Below, piece by piece: positions 10,301-22,980 of a stretch of DNA of 64,000 nt (positions are counted from its first letter, which is position 1; each line of letters starts with the position of its first letter). Under the pieces are notes generated by a model that ran no database searches, had not been told where the DNA came from, and saw only the letters and a program-made list of their open reading frames with translations. A program made the translations under genes and the position numbers. The DNA is from Odiellus spinosus (lineage: Eukaryota > Arthropoda > Arachnida > Opiliones > Phalangiidae). The DNA is taken from assembly GCA_963920705.1 (NCBI GenBank), contig OY987234.1, positions 18,557,794 to 18,621,793 on the forward strand, read 5' to 3'.

Positions 10301-12412
10301 GTTACTTATATTCCGAGATGGGAAAGAAATCTGAATATTTGCCCAAAAAATCTTAACACATGAAGAATGTATGGCGTATAATAGCGGAACTGGGGAAGAA
10401 GAAAGCAAACCGCGCCCGAGAAAAAAAAAAAAGAGGCACTTTACCACCACTGATCGAAATAAGATGTCCCATCAAATAATGGTTAGGGTTTTTTATATGT
10501 ACATAAATGGAAGCTGAAACGGAGGCCGAAAAATCTGAATTTCTTAATTGATTTTTATATTATGTGAATAATAATCAAAATACCCCACTTAATAGATCTT
10601 TGAAGAGAGGATAAAGCTCTGGCTTAAGATGGGCACTACATCTAACTAATGTTCTCTAAAATAAGCGCAAGTTACGTTAGGAAACAAGACGTCGCACGCG
10701 TTATACCCTTTTCAGACGAGGTGTAATTAGCCGGTTGTGAGGTGTTTTTCGAAATTGACGTAAGTCTAGGCCCGTTAAATCAGATGAAGCTCGTTTTAAA
10801 ATATTATCCAAGAATGTTAGATCAGGGAACCTGATATGACCCACGTTTCCAAGCTTCCTACCGGACGTAGCTGCCGTTGCGTGTAGATCACGTAAAAAAG
10901 GCCATTTTTTTAACCAAATCTAGTTTTATTTAAAATGAATTAAATGAAAAGCGCGTCATCTTCCCTTTAAACGACTATATTATGGACAGACACGTACTTT
11001 TTTCATACGATCCCCCATTAAAGTAAATGTCGGTTTCATAAAGGGAGAGAAGTAAAAGTGTGAAGAGTGAAATCTCATCCATTGTTTGACCAGTGGGTAG
11101 AGTCCGACTTTGTTTGCTCAGCTGTTAAAAGTACCCGCGCTGAGATGGTTTTTACTATTTTTTATCCCTGATCTTTTTACCAGCAGCGTCAGCGCACGTA
11201 CTAAAGATATACCTATAACTATTATACACCTTACATTTGTTAAGTACCAATATCCCCATCTATTTGTGATAGAGTAGAAAAAGTACATTTTGGGTGGTAT
11301 AAGGAGCTAGAAAATGTTAGGGTGTTGCGCTTTTAAAAAAGGAATTATACCCCCATCCTACACTTACACTCAGCCATACCCTATTTGCTATTTGTCTCCA
11401 AGAATCCACTATTTCTTTGTTAACCTTTTGGTAAATCAACCAGAGAGAAGTTTAGAACGAATGGTGCGACGGATAAATCAGTGTTGTAATGTTGTTTAGT
11501 CTTTATTAGAAATCGCCTGAAGGAGAAAGTCTAAGCTATCCTACAATTCACAATACCACGAATATATACAGGTTTATAATTGGTTTTCAGACTAATATTA
11601 CATACTATATCAAATATCTATGAATTCTTACATTCGTAGAAATTTATTCCACACAAACATGCCTTATTTTCCTCTTTACACCCCTTTAAAAGTGTAGCGC
11701 ACCCAAACGTCTTCTATTAATTTGATTTTAAAATACTATTTCAAATCCGTGTTAAATTCCAGTAATCTTACAATTTAAAACCTATTTACAGGATACTTCC
11801 CTATCATTTTGAACTCAATAGTTAGACTTGCTTAATTTTTTTCTGCTAGAACTCCGAATCAACGAACTCAAAATGGGTGAGTGTTTGCAAACACTTTATT
11901 TGGGGTAATTTATTTTGGAGTGGGATGCTAATCGTATGTTAGAAACGTGTATACTTTGGGAGATTTGTAATTCTCTAATTCTACTCACACTAAGTGTCAA
12001 GATGTTGATTACTTAATTTATTTCGTGTAATGAAATTATTTTAGAAACGCGTAATATTTAAGAAAGTTACATTTGTGGGAGTGTGGAGGGATCTACTCTA
12101 TATTTGACTAGTGTGAAACTACTACACGAAAGCTAGTAATTTTAGGTCGATTTCTTATGGTTCTTTAACAGAGAACCAATGAGTGTTTGAAATCGGACTG
12201 TTGAACAGTCTCTGAGCAATCAGCGCGCGTTTTAGAGTCACGTGAACGGCTGATTATTGTTTATCGTCGGGATTTCAAATTTCGTTAAACCTACTTTTCT
12301 AGTGTGTTAATTTATTTTCAGCGTAATATTTGTCTACAATTTTTAACTAGCTTAAACTATGGTTTATAATAGTCAATATATTCTTAACACGTTAAGAACT
12401 ACTTGATTCTAC
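7346..12412. other. Long intergenic stretch without recognised genes
   Basis: AT-rich with only short open frames and no splice-linked coding pattern that I could follow. An A-tract lies at 9136-9156. The phrase AAGATGTCCCATCAAATAATG-like near 10460 resembles an internal piece of the CAGGG-ended element at 6791, so small repeat relics are present. Nothing else could be supported. Confidence 0.45.
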
Positions 12413-12866
12413 ACGAACCCTGGGAAAACCTGGGAAAGTTAGGGAATTTAGAAATTGGCCCAAAAAGTCGTGGAATTTGGAAAGTGGCCCCAAAGGTCAG
12501 GGAATTTGGAAATAGCTCCAATAGGTCAGGGAAAAGTCAAGGAATTTGAAAATAGCCCAAATGGTCAGAGAAACTAATTATTTTGGTATATGTCAAGGAA
12601 CTGTTTATGATTGGTTTACCAATCAGTTGTAACGTAAATATTTGCCTAAAGATTCAAATTGTTTCTCATATTCTGAGTAAACTATCAGCCGACCCCGATT
12701 GATAAACTATGTCAAATAAAATGTGGGAATTGCCAATAGCTCGCTCGTAAGAATAAATTCAAAAAAAAAAAAAATATTAAAATTGGTCAGGGAAATTATT
12801 TTTAAATGGTCAGGGAAAATCAGGAAAAATCAGGAAAATTAACTTCCAAATTTTTGTACGAACCCT
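12413..12866. mobile_element. CAGGGAA-rich interspersed repeat
   Basis: Tandemly arranged variants of GTCAGGGAATTTGGAAA occur from 12425 to 12560, and GGTCAGGGAAATT words from 12783 to 12835. The unit is bordered by a 9-base direct repeat ACGAACCCT (12413-12421 and 12858-12866), possibly a target duplication. No inverted ends were seen. The segment 12740-12835 matches 2058-2150. Confidence 0.55.
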
Positions 12867-13405
12867 ACCGTAAGAAATCGATAGCAATCCACTTCTGGTT
12901 AGACTTCATTTTGCCTTTAATTCGTAAATGTCCTACCTATTTTCGTATACAGTATAGTTCTTGTATAACCGCTTTTAAGTTGATAATAACGTGATGGTTG
13001 TTCGGGGGCTCTGTAGTTATTCTAAGATAAACAGAAACATACATCAACTAAATTGTAATTAGTTAACCAGCTATTTCGATCTCTTTCCGATTTTAAAGAT
13101 AAACAAAGAGTACTTTGAAATCTCTTAGGATTATTGTACGGTTTAGTAAGAAACAATCGAAGAATTCCAAGGTTTATATGAGAAAGCGACTTTCATTGAC
13201 AACCTTCGAATTAACTTAAATTTCCAATGAAAACTAGTTTTCTTCTGTCAAATAGGGTTCCCTTTCAAGATTGTTAATCTATAGTGAATCTTTTCTTTGT
13301 CCGCCCTGAAAATTCCGACTGAATCCTATAATATAGGATTGTAATAAAGTTTGGAAAGACTTCCTTTATTACCCGTAACCCACTTGGCTTTGGGTATAGC
13401 AATAT

Positions 13406-13742
13406 CAGAAGCCGATGAAACCCTCCTTTGAAGTCTACTACTCCAATGTTCCATATAGCGCTCCTCTCTGTATGGGTAAAATTCCCAATTTTACGAGTTA
13501 GAAGGGGTCCTACTTCATCCCCCCTGTCTACGGAAAATTGGAAATTCTCTCTCTCCACAAACGACGACGTTTTTTTGACGAACTCCAAGGCTGCTAGAGA
13601 TATTCGCTCGACGAACTCCCGCTCCGAAAACATCTACCGTTAGGAGGCGTACGAATCGCGCCTTTTGAGAATAACCCATACAGAGAGGGGTAGACAAGAC
13701 AAGGGAGTAATAGACTTCAAAGGAGGGTTTCATCGGCTTCTG
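13406..13742. mobile_element. CAGAAGCC-ended MITE, copy 1
   Basis: Ends CAGAAGCCGATGAAACCCTC and its inverted counterpart, about 38 bp of near-perfect terminal inverted repeat. There are further internal inverted pieces (CTCTCTGTATGGGTA versus ACCCATACAGAGAG). 337 bp. The five copies in the window are highly alike, so recent activity is likely. This copy is the only one without a matching 7-bp duplication: left flank GCAATAT, right flank ATATAGT. The apparent open frames inside are by-products of the inverted structure. Confidence 0.93.
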
Positions 13743-16700
13743 ATATAGTTAAAATTGTTTTCCAAATGATTACATCATTATTCTCCCTTTATCTCCGTTA
13801 TTCGTTTTGTAAAGTTATAGGGGAGTGTAGTTTCAAACGAATTGAAAACTCAAACCTTTTCCGAATGCGATTAGGGGGGTGGGGGTAATAGAAGACGAAT
13901 TCGTAGAGTTTTTCATTGATCAAAAAGGAGGAAGCCGCGCCTAATGAATGTTGTTTTCCTTTGATCAATATTATCTTCCTCTCATCTAGCGAATTTCTAT
14001 ACCTTTGCCCCTTAACTTTAACGATTCGCTTGTAGCTCGCTCGCTTACTCGATGCGATCCTGTTGTATCTACAAACTGTAGAGTTTAGAATGGAAATATA
14101 TCTGTAAGTTATAAAAGAATTAACAGTTTGATCTTCGATCCCCTATGTAATGTCGTTTAGTTCGCCAATCGACTTGTATTATTAGGAGAGATAGTGAAAA
14201 ACTAATAACCCTTTTCTTGCTATATACGTGTTCTATTCTATATATCTATATTACCTCTTGTTTTCAAAACCAATAGAGGGATTAGAAAAAATAGAATTAT
14301 CAAGGATGACATGGGTCTATTAAAAATAAACTTACAAAGTATCGATAAATTTAGTTAATGTTTTGGACTAGTATATATTTTTTTTTTTCGGGTCTTCTCC
14401 GAAAGAGGATTGAAACGTATATGCAAGCGCTAAAACGTGCCTGCAGATATAGTAATGTATAAGCAGGGAACTATACTAGCTAGAAAAGATGGTCCCGAGC
14501 TAAAATGAACTTTATTGGTACGCGTAAATATAAAAATCCTATTTTTACTTTGAGCTGTAAAAATAAATGGGGGGTGGGGATGGTGAGAGAGATTTATCCC
14601 TTGACTCTCTCCTTTTCGTTCGCGCTCTTTACCGTTAGCTTTCTAAGCCGTTTTAGAAACTCCTCTACGGAATAAACTCTAGTTTTACCGTCCAATAAGA
14701 AGCCGCGAAGCCCGAGTATTCCTTAGAGAGGACTCCGAAAATCCACTTCCATATTTATCAAAAAGCTATCTCTAGTTTTCCCCCATTTCTCCTCATCTCT
14801 AGAGTTTTTCCCATTTTTTTTTTTTTCGCCTCCACGATTTTCGCTTTCTTTCTTCTAAGCAAACGCGGCTAAAATTTTCTTTTTAATCTTCTAAAAAGTG
14901 TTTTGGCACGAAGCAACAAGCCAGTTATAGAATAGGAAATAGAGGGGCAAAGTCTATCTACAACTTTTTTTTCATTAAAGGGAAGTTGAAAAGGAAAATT
15001 AATTATTAACTCTAAATTAGAACAGGAAAACCCTTTAAATCTTTTAAAAATTCGTAATTAAATGAAAATCTTAATGTTTGAAAGTTAGGCTTAGCGGATT
15101 TTGACAATGACAGCAAAATAAGGACCTGTTTGGACTAATTTCTGATTTATGTAAGATAACAATGAAAATCACTTCATATCCCATTTAAACTTTCGCCACC
15201 GGGAAAGATTTGACCAGAAAAAAATCAAAATTTTTTTAGAAACTTTCTACCGAGATACGTTCTATTTTAAAAGGTATATAACTTTGATATATAAGATGAA
15301 TTGGAATTGATAGTACTACTTCTTTGTCGATGGATTTAACATCGAGTGTTACTCCGCTATATAATATGTAGTTACCTTTTGCAGGGTTGATAGATACTGA
15401 TCAATTTTACGAGCTCCTAAGATGTTTTTTGCCTAGATAGAAATGTTCGTTTTAGGTTTTGGGTGATGTTTTTGTATTCCTAACTGAATCTTTGAATTGG
15501 AAAGTCCTAAGTTATGTCTCGTTTTTTAGATAGGGTTTAAGTTATCTGTTATAATATGATTACTTTGAATTTAAATAACTCTTCGTAATATCTGCTCTTT
15601 CATCCTATGTATTTGATTTGATATCATGGAGACCTTATAGGTTTGAACTTTATCCGAGTTAATTTTAAAACTACTCTTCGGAATGTCTACTTCCTTAATT
15701 ACACGATGTTTAGCTATGGGATACATTCTGACCTTTTAAAGATCTGATTGTACAATGGAACCTTTTGGTTCAAACTTCTGATGCCGAAGTAGACAATCTT
15801 TAAAAACGCTCCGAGCTAGGTGATATAACGAAGCTGAGGGTAATGGCTCCGGGGCTAGAATTTATTGACGATCATCTAAAATAGCTCCCGATTCTCTGCT
15901 CCACAAATATTGACTCGGCAATGATTCCTTTACTCTCTTCTACTCAGGAAGCCGAAACTCCCAACCAGCCATACCCCCCCCCCCTCCCCGGTACCTCATC
16001 CTCCCTCGCCTTCCGCCATCTTCTAATGTAATGAGATTTCTAGTCCTACCACCCCGTTCTCGTTCTATACAACTCTATCCCTAATACAAAATGCAAAAGC
16101 TACATAAGTTAGCTAGTACCGTTTCAGTATTATTTCAAAACCTATCACGCTCATTGAGAGATTTCACTACGTTGGAATCCTCTTCATTACTATCAGAAAC
16201 GTGAATTAACATAAACCATTTTAATCGTCTAAAACTACAGTTCTTGCAATAGAAAGAAAGAGATAGTGGACAGTACAGCCTGATTGATCGAAACTATACA
16301 TTATCTATTATCTCTTACGATTGGTTTACCTAGAGGTATCGGGATCCTATAGCTTTGCACGTCATTACAAATCAAGATAACATTTGAATAAAAACATTCG
16401 CAACACATTTGAATGCGTTGAGTTAAATGACTTGAACAGACTGTACGCGTATGGTGAGAATCGGTACAAAGGGAGACTTGCTACGCATTTAAATATATAT
16501 GCTTTGGTTTCTAAGATATGATACTGAGCTTTGTAACTTCTGAAATTTCAATCTAATATTGAATATTGAGCAAAGCTGAGAAGTATTAAAGGAAGCGTAG
16601 ATAGAGAAGCCCTATTTTGTTGATGAAACATCATAATAAAACGTCCCTTAGTCATATTTTTTACTCCGATTTTAAGACGCCAAAATTAAGGCTCCAAAGC

Positions 16701-17963
16701 GTGCCAGCCAATCATATTTTACTTTGGATTTAAATGGAGCCATTGTCTCCGTTTATGGCAGAATACGGAAATTTTGTTGACATGGTTTTTAGACGATAAT
16801 TCGTGTTAAAAAACTTGTCTACTCCTAACTGAAATTGGCTCATTCATACAAGATATGATTGGCTCGCGTGTAATTCACTCGGAGCTGGATTAAAAGTGGT
16901 AGCTGCGAAATTAAAAGTACTTATTACATATAAGATATCATATTTAATCTAAAAATTTAGTTATCGCGTATTAAACACCATTTCCTTCAGGCTCCCTTTA
17001 ATACACAATATCAAACCTCGTGTAGAAGATGTATTAACGACTGCTCTTGGATTAGTTTTGTTCTCAAGGTTTATAGTTACACTAATCTCTAATGAACTAA
17101 ATTAAAGTGATTAAAAATTGATCTCAAAATTGTACGCGCTGCAAACTTGAACTGATTCTGACTATAGTGAATATCGTATAGTAAATTAACTATTATTGAA
17201 ATCTCGTTTTGGGATGAACTATATGTTCCATCACATCCTAGTCTTCTCTCTCGCTTCGCGGTCGTACTTCTCGAGCCACCAAGTTTCTATACTCTCGCAC
17301 CTGTTGACGTATATTAGTCAAGTACCGCGGTTACTGCGGCACCGAATTTAACAGGGTAACGCGGGCAGGCGATAGTATTCTCGGCCCCGCTCTGGCTTTC
17401 AAATATATTGTTATTATATCCATTACAAAACCACCTCATTTTCCCCGGGCACTTTCCAGCAGGATCTTCGTGTATCTATACTTCAGGGAGATGAGGGAAT
17501 AAATCCCTGGCATGATAGCGACGAGGATCTAGAGAGAATTCGCGAATATATTCTAACCCATCTTCCTTCGTCCCTTCTTTAAAATTCTCTTTGATATCCC
17601 GCTCCTGTGGGATCCTTGTACCGGTATTGATATATATACGTATAAATTAAGTAGTATTGTGTTACGTTCCTTGAACTACGCCGCGTTATTTTAGTAGAAT
17701 TTAAGTATATTTTAACTTTCCTAAAACTATGGCCCGGCTTAAATTTGATTTAACAAAGACAAACTTTCTCCTCTCTTTTATTTATTCATTTTAAATATTT
17801 TTAAATTTTCCTTTTTAATTATTGAAATGTATTCTTAAAATTCTTACTGGATTGGCATAATCCGGGATTCAAATTGAACTCAAGTTTTTGTTACATCCGA
17901 GTATTCTTTTAAATATCTAATTAAGCGCGGGGATACACTACTTCTCGCGTATATTTATTTTAT
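13743..17963. other. Intergenic stretch without recognised genes
   Basis: AT-rich, with a C-tract at about 15976-15986 and a T-tract at 14813-14826. A 14-bp inverted pair (AGCCAATCATATTTT near 16706, ATATGATTGGCT near 16855) and a CTCCCTTTAA end near 16990 suggest an eroded TTAA/AGGG-type element. No coding region recognised. Confidence 0.4.
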
Positions 17964-18292
17964 CAGAACCCTCCTTTGAAGTCTACTACTCTAATGTTCC
18001 ATATAGCGCTCCTCTCTGTATGGGTAAAATTCCCAATTTTACGAGATCGGAGGGGTCCTACTTCATACCCCCCTGTCTACGAAAAATTGGAAATTCTCTC
18101 TCTCCACAAACGACGACGTTTTTTTTGACGAACTCCAAGGCTGCTAGAGATATTCGCTCGACGAACTCCCGCTCCGAAAATATCTACCGTTAAGGGGCGT
18201 ACGAATCGCGCTTTTTGAAACTAACCCATACAGAGAGGGGTAGACAAGACCCGGGAGTAATAGACTTCAAAGGAGGGTTTCATCGACTTCTG
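17964..18292. mobile_element. CAGAAGCC-ended MITE, copy 2 (left end shortened)
   Basis: Same family as the element at 13406, with the left terminus reduced to CAGAACCCTCC by a 10-bp internal loss. The 7-bp target duplication ATTTTAT is perfect (17957-17963 and 18293-18299). Because the duplication abuts the shortened end exactly, the loss did not remove the outermost bases. Confidence 0.93.
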
Positions 18293-18811
18293 ATTTTATG
18301 TTATTTAAATTTAAAAATGCTAATTTGTTTCGTTAAAGCTTTTTCGCTGAATTCACATAGCGCTCTACAAAAACTCGCTTTTAAAAGGGAAATAATAATA
18401 CCTTCGCTAAGTTTCGCGCTGATTTTTAAATTTTAAAAGTGCACCCTGTTTAAATCAAACCCCTTTTCTTTAATAATATATTAGTTACTTGAAAGGCTTT
18501 GCAGAGCCCAAACTTATACAAACAGCGGTACGATTTTAGATTTTCTCTCTTAATTTTAATGCCAGGGAATGACTCCGATTCTTGTTATCTTATAAGCTAA
18601 AAGCTTCGCTCGGGAAACTTTTTATTTTATTTTAAATTAATTGCAAATTTTAAAAGGGAGGTAAAAGAGACTGCCGGGAGGTTTCTAACGTGACTATGGT
18701 CGTAGGAGAAATGAGAAGAGATTGGGAAATGAAGTTTCAAAATACGCAGCTCCGCGGGGAAAATATTATTTTTCAAACGATTCCCGCATTTAGAATGTAA
18801 AAGACTTCAAA

Positions 18812-19445
18812 AGGGCCAGTGAAATCGTATTAAGCAAGTTTTTAATTCAATTTGTTAACTCTTTAAAATTGCTATTAAAACCCAAGTGATTTGACTTTAA
18901 TTACAAAGAGTTTTGAAACTCGTTCGAGTGACTTTTAGAATTTGAGAATTTCGCTTTTCAAATTATCATATTTTAAATTCGATTAAGCAATTAGTTTTTC
19001 GCTACCATTTCAACTATGAGCTATTTTTAAAAAAATTAAAAAAATTAAATGGAGGACAGAGTTTCTGCCATTTCGATGTAGTCTTAAAAAATACATAAAA
19101 ACATTAAAAATTATTAATTATCAAAGTTGCGAAATGAGGCTCGACGAAATTTCAGATTCATTTCAAAAGGACCAATGAGAGTTACGCTTTCAAAGGACTC
19201 GTGAAACAAAAGAGATATTTGTTAGAAATAGCGCGCTCTTTAGAGTTAAATTGTAGCACGTGCTATTTTTAGACTATATTCCGTTGGGATCAGCAACTAA
19301 CCTTTCTCGAAAATATTTTCGGTCTGAAATTTCTTTGAAGCGGATTTAGGCTTAGGGAGTCTAGCTTACGAATTTGATAATTAACAATACATTTTCTCGA
19401 AACATTTGGGAAATTTCGGTATATTTTAATCAGTCTAGTGTCCCT
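18812..19445. mobile_element. Degenerate TTAA/AGGG-ended foldback, large copy
   Basis: The right end reads TAGTGTCCCT followed by TTAA (19446-19449). The left end AGGGCCAGTG is the imperfect complement. The inner phrase ATCAAAGTTGCGAAAT (about 19123) is shared with the copy at 36054, and AAACCTTT/AAACATTT-type arm pieces with that at 40250. The left TTAA is not preserved. Confidence 0.5.
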
Positions 19446-22400
19446 TTAAGAACTTAAGTACTATCGTCTCAAACTTGGCGTCATATGAAATTTAAAATTT
19501 AATATAGCTTTATAATTTCGCTTTCAAATAGTTCCGTGATTGAGTTTATCGTAAGATCTCGTAATTCTCGCTAATTGCAAATTTCCCTTAAATTTAATTT
19601 TCTTATGTTAATTGGGTCATGAACCAATTAATTTATAATATAAGGCGGGATATTATAACGTTATTATTAAGTTTTCTACAAAACTGAAAGTCCTGTTATA
19701 TGTTTTAGTAAGCAAATTCGTAGCTATTAGACTAGCTTTAGACGTACTCCCATTTATTCTTAAAGAAATATGCACCTAAATAATTTTTTTGGTTGAATTT
19801 TTCTGCCCAAACCATAATTTTATACCTAATATAGGAAAATTCCTAGGAAATCTCAGCTTATATAATCAAAACGAAATTTGATAGGCCAAAAAAAGTCTTT
19901 AAAAACGTGGTCCAGTGGAGTTGAATAGATTGATGAATATATATATTTTAATATAAAAAAGATGAACAAATTGTAAACGTTGCTATATAGCGCATTTAGA
20001 AAACCTAAAGAATATAAAAAAAGGAAAACCTGAAAACCTAAACATCCAAACACAATAGGAAATAAAAGTGGGAGAAAATTTTGGCTAACTATCCAGTACT
20101 CGTCGTAAAAGTTTTCTCGTGCTAGCGTCTTATCTCAATATCCCTCCAAAAAAATTTATAATTATTTCTAGAGCGGCTTATTTTTGGGTGGGAGAAAAAA
20201 ATGGTTAAGATGGAAGGGATGATGCTAAAGGAAAGTGGGCCTCTCTCTTTAAATAAAAGAGCTAAAGGGTGCGTGGGCGATGATTCTTTTCGCTAAGATG
20301 GAAGAATTTAAATTAGCGTAGACATCCCCCTCTTCCCTTTATCCCCATCCCATAGCTGTCTCTTTTACGGCTTAAAGGAAAAGTTGCGTATGTACAATAA
20401 CATTTTCAGTATACCCGCATAATTAAGACCTGTTTAGACGAAACAACTACAGCTGTCTCGTCACTCTCGCGTGAATATAAGTTGGACGAGTTGAGTTACC
20501 AATATAGATAGTTAGAAAAAATGGATTAGTGCACTAGCTAACTGTGATTGTTGGGTATTTGCTGAAATTCCCGTCAATGTGAACTAATTCTTAGTTTTTG
20601 CGCAATTTCACGAATGAGTCTTGCCCTTTCAAGTCCAAGTTAAACCCAAGTTTTCGAGGTCGGATGGAGAAATTTTGCAGAAGGGGGGTGGGTGGTCGGG
20701 TAAAGGATAACGCGATAATTCCAAAAGCTTTAGTCGAGGTTGCCCGATAATCAGTCGAGGTGCTGGCTTCACTCATCCCATTTCTCCATCCCCTCTCTCC
20801 CCGTTTATTGTAGCTCGCACTAACTCGTTATTTCGCTTGGCTCGCTCTTATCGAGTGAAGCTCGAAGCTGGGCTCACCGGTATATATACCCCCATCATCA
20901 TCATGATATCCTACGGTGTACCTCGCGTTTCGCCATCCAAGTCTTATAAAGTTTAAAGGACGCTACGCGCTCTACCGGAATATCTGTTATTTCGTGGTGG
21001 GACAAGAATCGCGTAGTAAGGTCTGAAACTGGTTCAGTTTTCAACAAATTCAAAGAAATAGAGATAATCCTGATCATATACTCTCGTTGTAAACCCAAAG
21101 TGAAAGAGACTATAGCGCGGTGCCCGCCAAACATATTTTAATGAGGAACGAAATAAACCCTCGAGGGTTCTTAGTCGTTGCGTCTCTTTTTGTTCGTTGA
21201 CTATTATTCCCGCTGTCAAACGCTATCAAAGATCGCAGCTGGTACGAACTCTAGACCCCTTTATCTTCTCACACTTTTTAGATGAGAAGGAAACTCGCTT
21301 CGTAACTGGCGTAGAAATCTCTGATTGACTTTATATATCTCATCGCGGACTAGTTCTCGCTTTGTATATAGTTTTCGTCCGCTTTCCACGTTTCGACGAT
21401 CTAACTTGGGATTTTCAACAGTTCCACCTTTGTTAAAACGCCCCGAGATCTATTCAAATAAATTCCGTTGTAAAATACTAGGATGGGTTTGCGAGTCTGC
21501 GAGAGACGCGAATTAGAACGTGTGTTGATTCTGTATAAGCTTATTTCCACAATTTGACAATGGGGTTCGGTTGAATAAAGTTTTTTATTTTTTACCTCGC
21601 ATTCAATCCTGAAAGGAACTTGAGGCGTTTTGTGAGATTCATAGTTGAAAAACTGTATTCCGCGTAACTATATATCCGGGGTTTAATGTATTTTCTATTC
21701 AACGCCTGTAAAAGTGTTCCAACCTACGCGCGTCAGTGTCAAGGGAATAGCGAATGTGTAGGGGCTTAAGACGTAACGTATTTTCTATTAAAATCCTGTA
21801 AAAAAAATTTTCCTCGGTACTTTTGCGCTCAGTTTAGCTTTAGGGGATAAGTATATTTCATTTAGATTTTTGTACGTTGTCCCTCTAGATATATTATTTA
21901 AGCTCTAAGGATAGTGGAAAGATGGCTTCACTTTTTACGCGCTCATACGTCATATTAGGAATGTAATGAAAATTTTATCTCCTGTCAGAATCATTTGAAA
22001 TTTATAAATATCAAATAAAATATGTATTGGATTTAAGTTATGTTTATTCCCAATATATGCATGCTCGTCGCTCTACGACATTTCGTATCCAATCAGATCG
22101 GGACTTAAATTTTGCACGTTTTAAGGTGCGATCTAATTGGATGCGCCATTGGATGGAACTTAGCTCCCCCGTTCAGGAGTTTTCGGAATATTAACCTATT
22201 TTTCGAAAGATTAAAACTTATTTTAAAATTTTTTAAACCTTTGGTTTGAAGCGTTTTTAACGAACTTCATTATAGTAAAATTCCTGAAAATATGTAAAAA
22301 ATATTCGTTCGATGACTTAGGATAAGGGAAAATAGGAACCTGGAAATATCAAGCAATTAGAAAGTTGACAAAAAAAAAAATCATGAACTTCTACGTTTTT

Positions 22401-22510
22401 CAAAACATATGGTGCAACTAGAAATATCGGGAAAAAGGCCACCCTGTATTCGTATCTCATTGAGGATTTTACCTAGAAGTGCAAGAAATGTTAATTACCC
22501 CCATATTTAT
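19446..22510. other. Intergenic stretch without recognised genes
   Basis: No coding region recognised. 20800-20910 is relatively CpG-rich, with TATATATA and CATCATCATCATG. A similar arrangement (TATATATATATCGG then ATCATCATCATT) occurs at 38660-38780, but it is too vague to call a promoter. 22110-22150 shares ATTGGATGCGCC with 28010-28022. Confidence 0.4.
21705..21762 (-). repeat. 58-bp CCTGTA/TACAGG core repeat, copy A
   Basis: Read on the minus strand it ends GGTTGGAACACTTTTACAGG, matching the 3' part of the copies at 47748, 63407 and 63496. It is exactly 58 bp like them. A diverged neighbour beginning at 21795 (CCTGTAAAAA), with the same flank phrase TATTTTCTATT, makes a tandem pair of period 90. 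Confidence 0.65.
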
Positions 22511-22514
22511 AATT

Positions 22515-22980
22515 AGAATGCTTTAAGGATCACCAATCCAAAAAGAAGTGCCCTTAAAAATAAAACCAGCACACCCCAGTTATAGTCCTTTTTTTTAGAA
22601 CTTTCAATCCACCAAGGAGTGCGCTATAACCTGTAATAATCAAACCCAAAAATTCTAGTGCCTTCTTTTGGATCTCTCTCCAATTCAGAAAGAAGTGCCT
22701 TCCATAATATAACTATATATATACCACTATTAGAGCCTTCTTGCGGACCCTCCATCTCCAAGGAGTGCTCGAAATAGTGTTATTACATTTCCATTTCCTT
22801 TTGGATCCTCCGTCCAAAATTTCCCTCAAATATGAAACAATTAATACCCATATTAGTGCCTCCTTGTGTATATCCTCTCAATCCATCAAGCCACAGTTCC
22901 AAGAGTATTTTTAATTAAACACCAAAATCTTATACCTTCTTTTTGGATCTCCAATCCGAGAAGCTGCGGTCCCCTTTGCT
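22515..22980. repeat. Dispersed repeat of ~65-75-bp sub-units with small hairpins
   Basis: Seven or so sub-units each carry a short imperfect hairpin of the type CTTTTGGATCTCCAATCCAA or CTTG-GGA--CTC-ATC--CAAGGAGTGC, separated by A/T-rich linkers containing TATTAGAGCC or TAGTGCC. The second half (about 22640-22900) is co-linear with 33695-33900. Confidence 0.65.

Noticed and set aside
20800-20910. Promoter from TATATATA plus CATCATCATCATG, repeated at 38660-38780
   Set aside because: Only simple-sequence similarity, no coding start or initiator pattern nearby.
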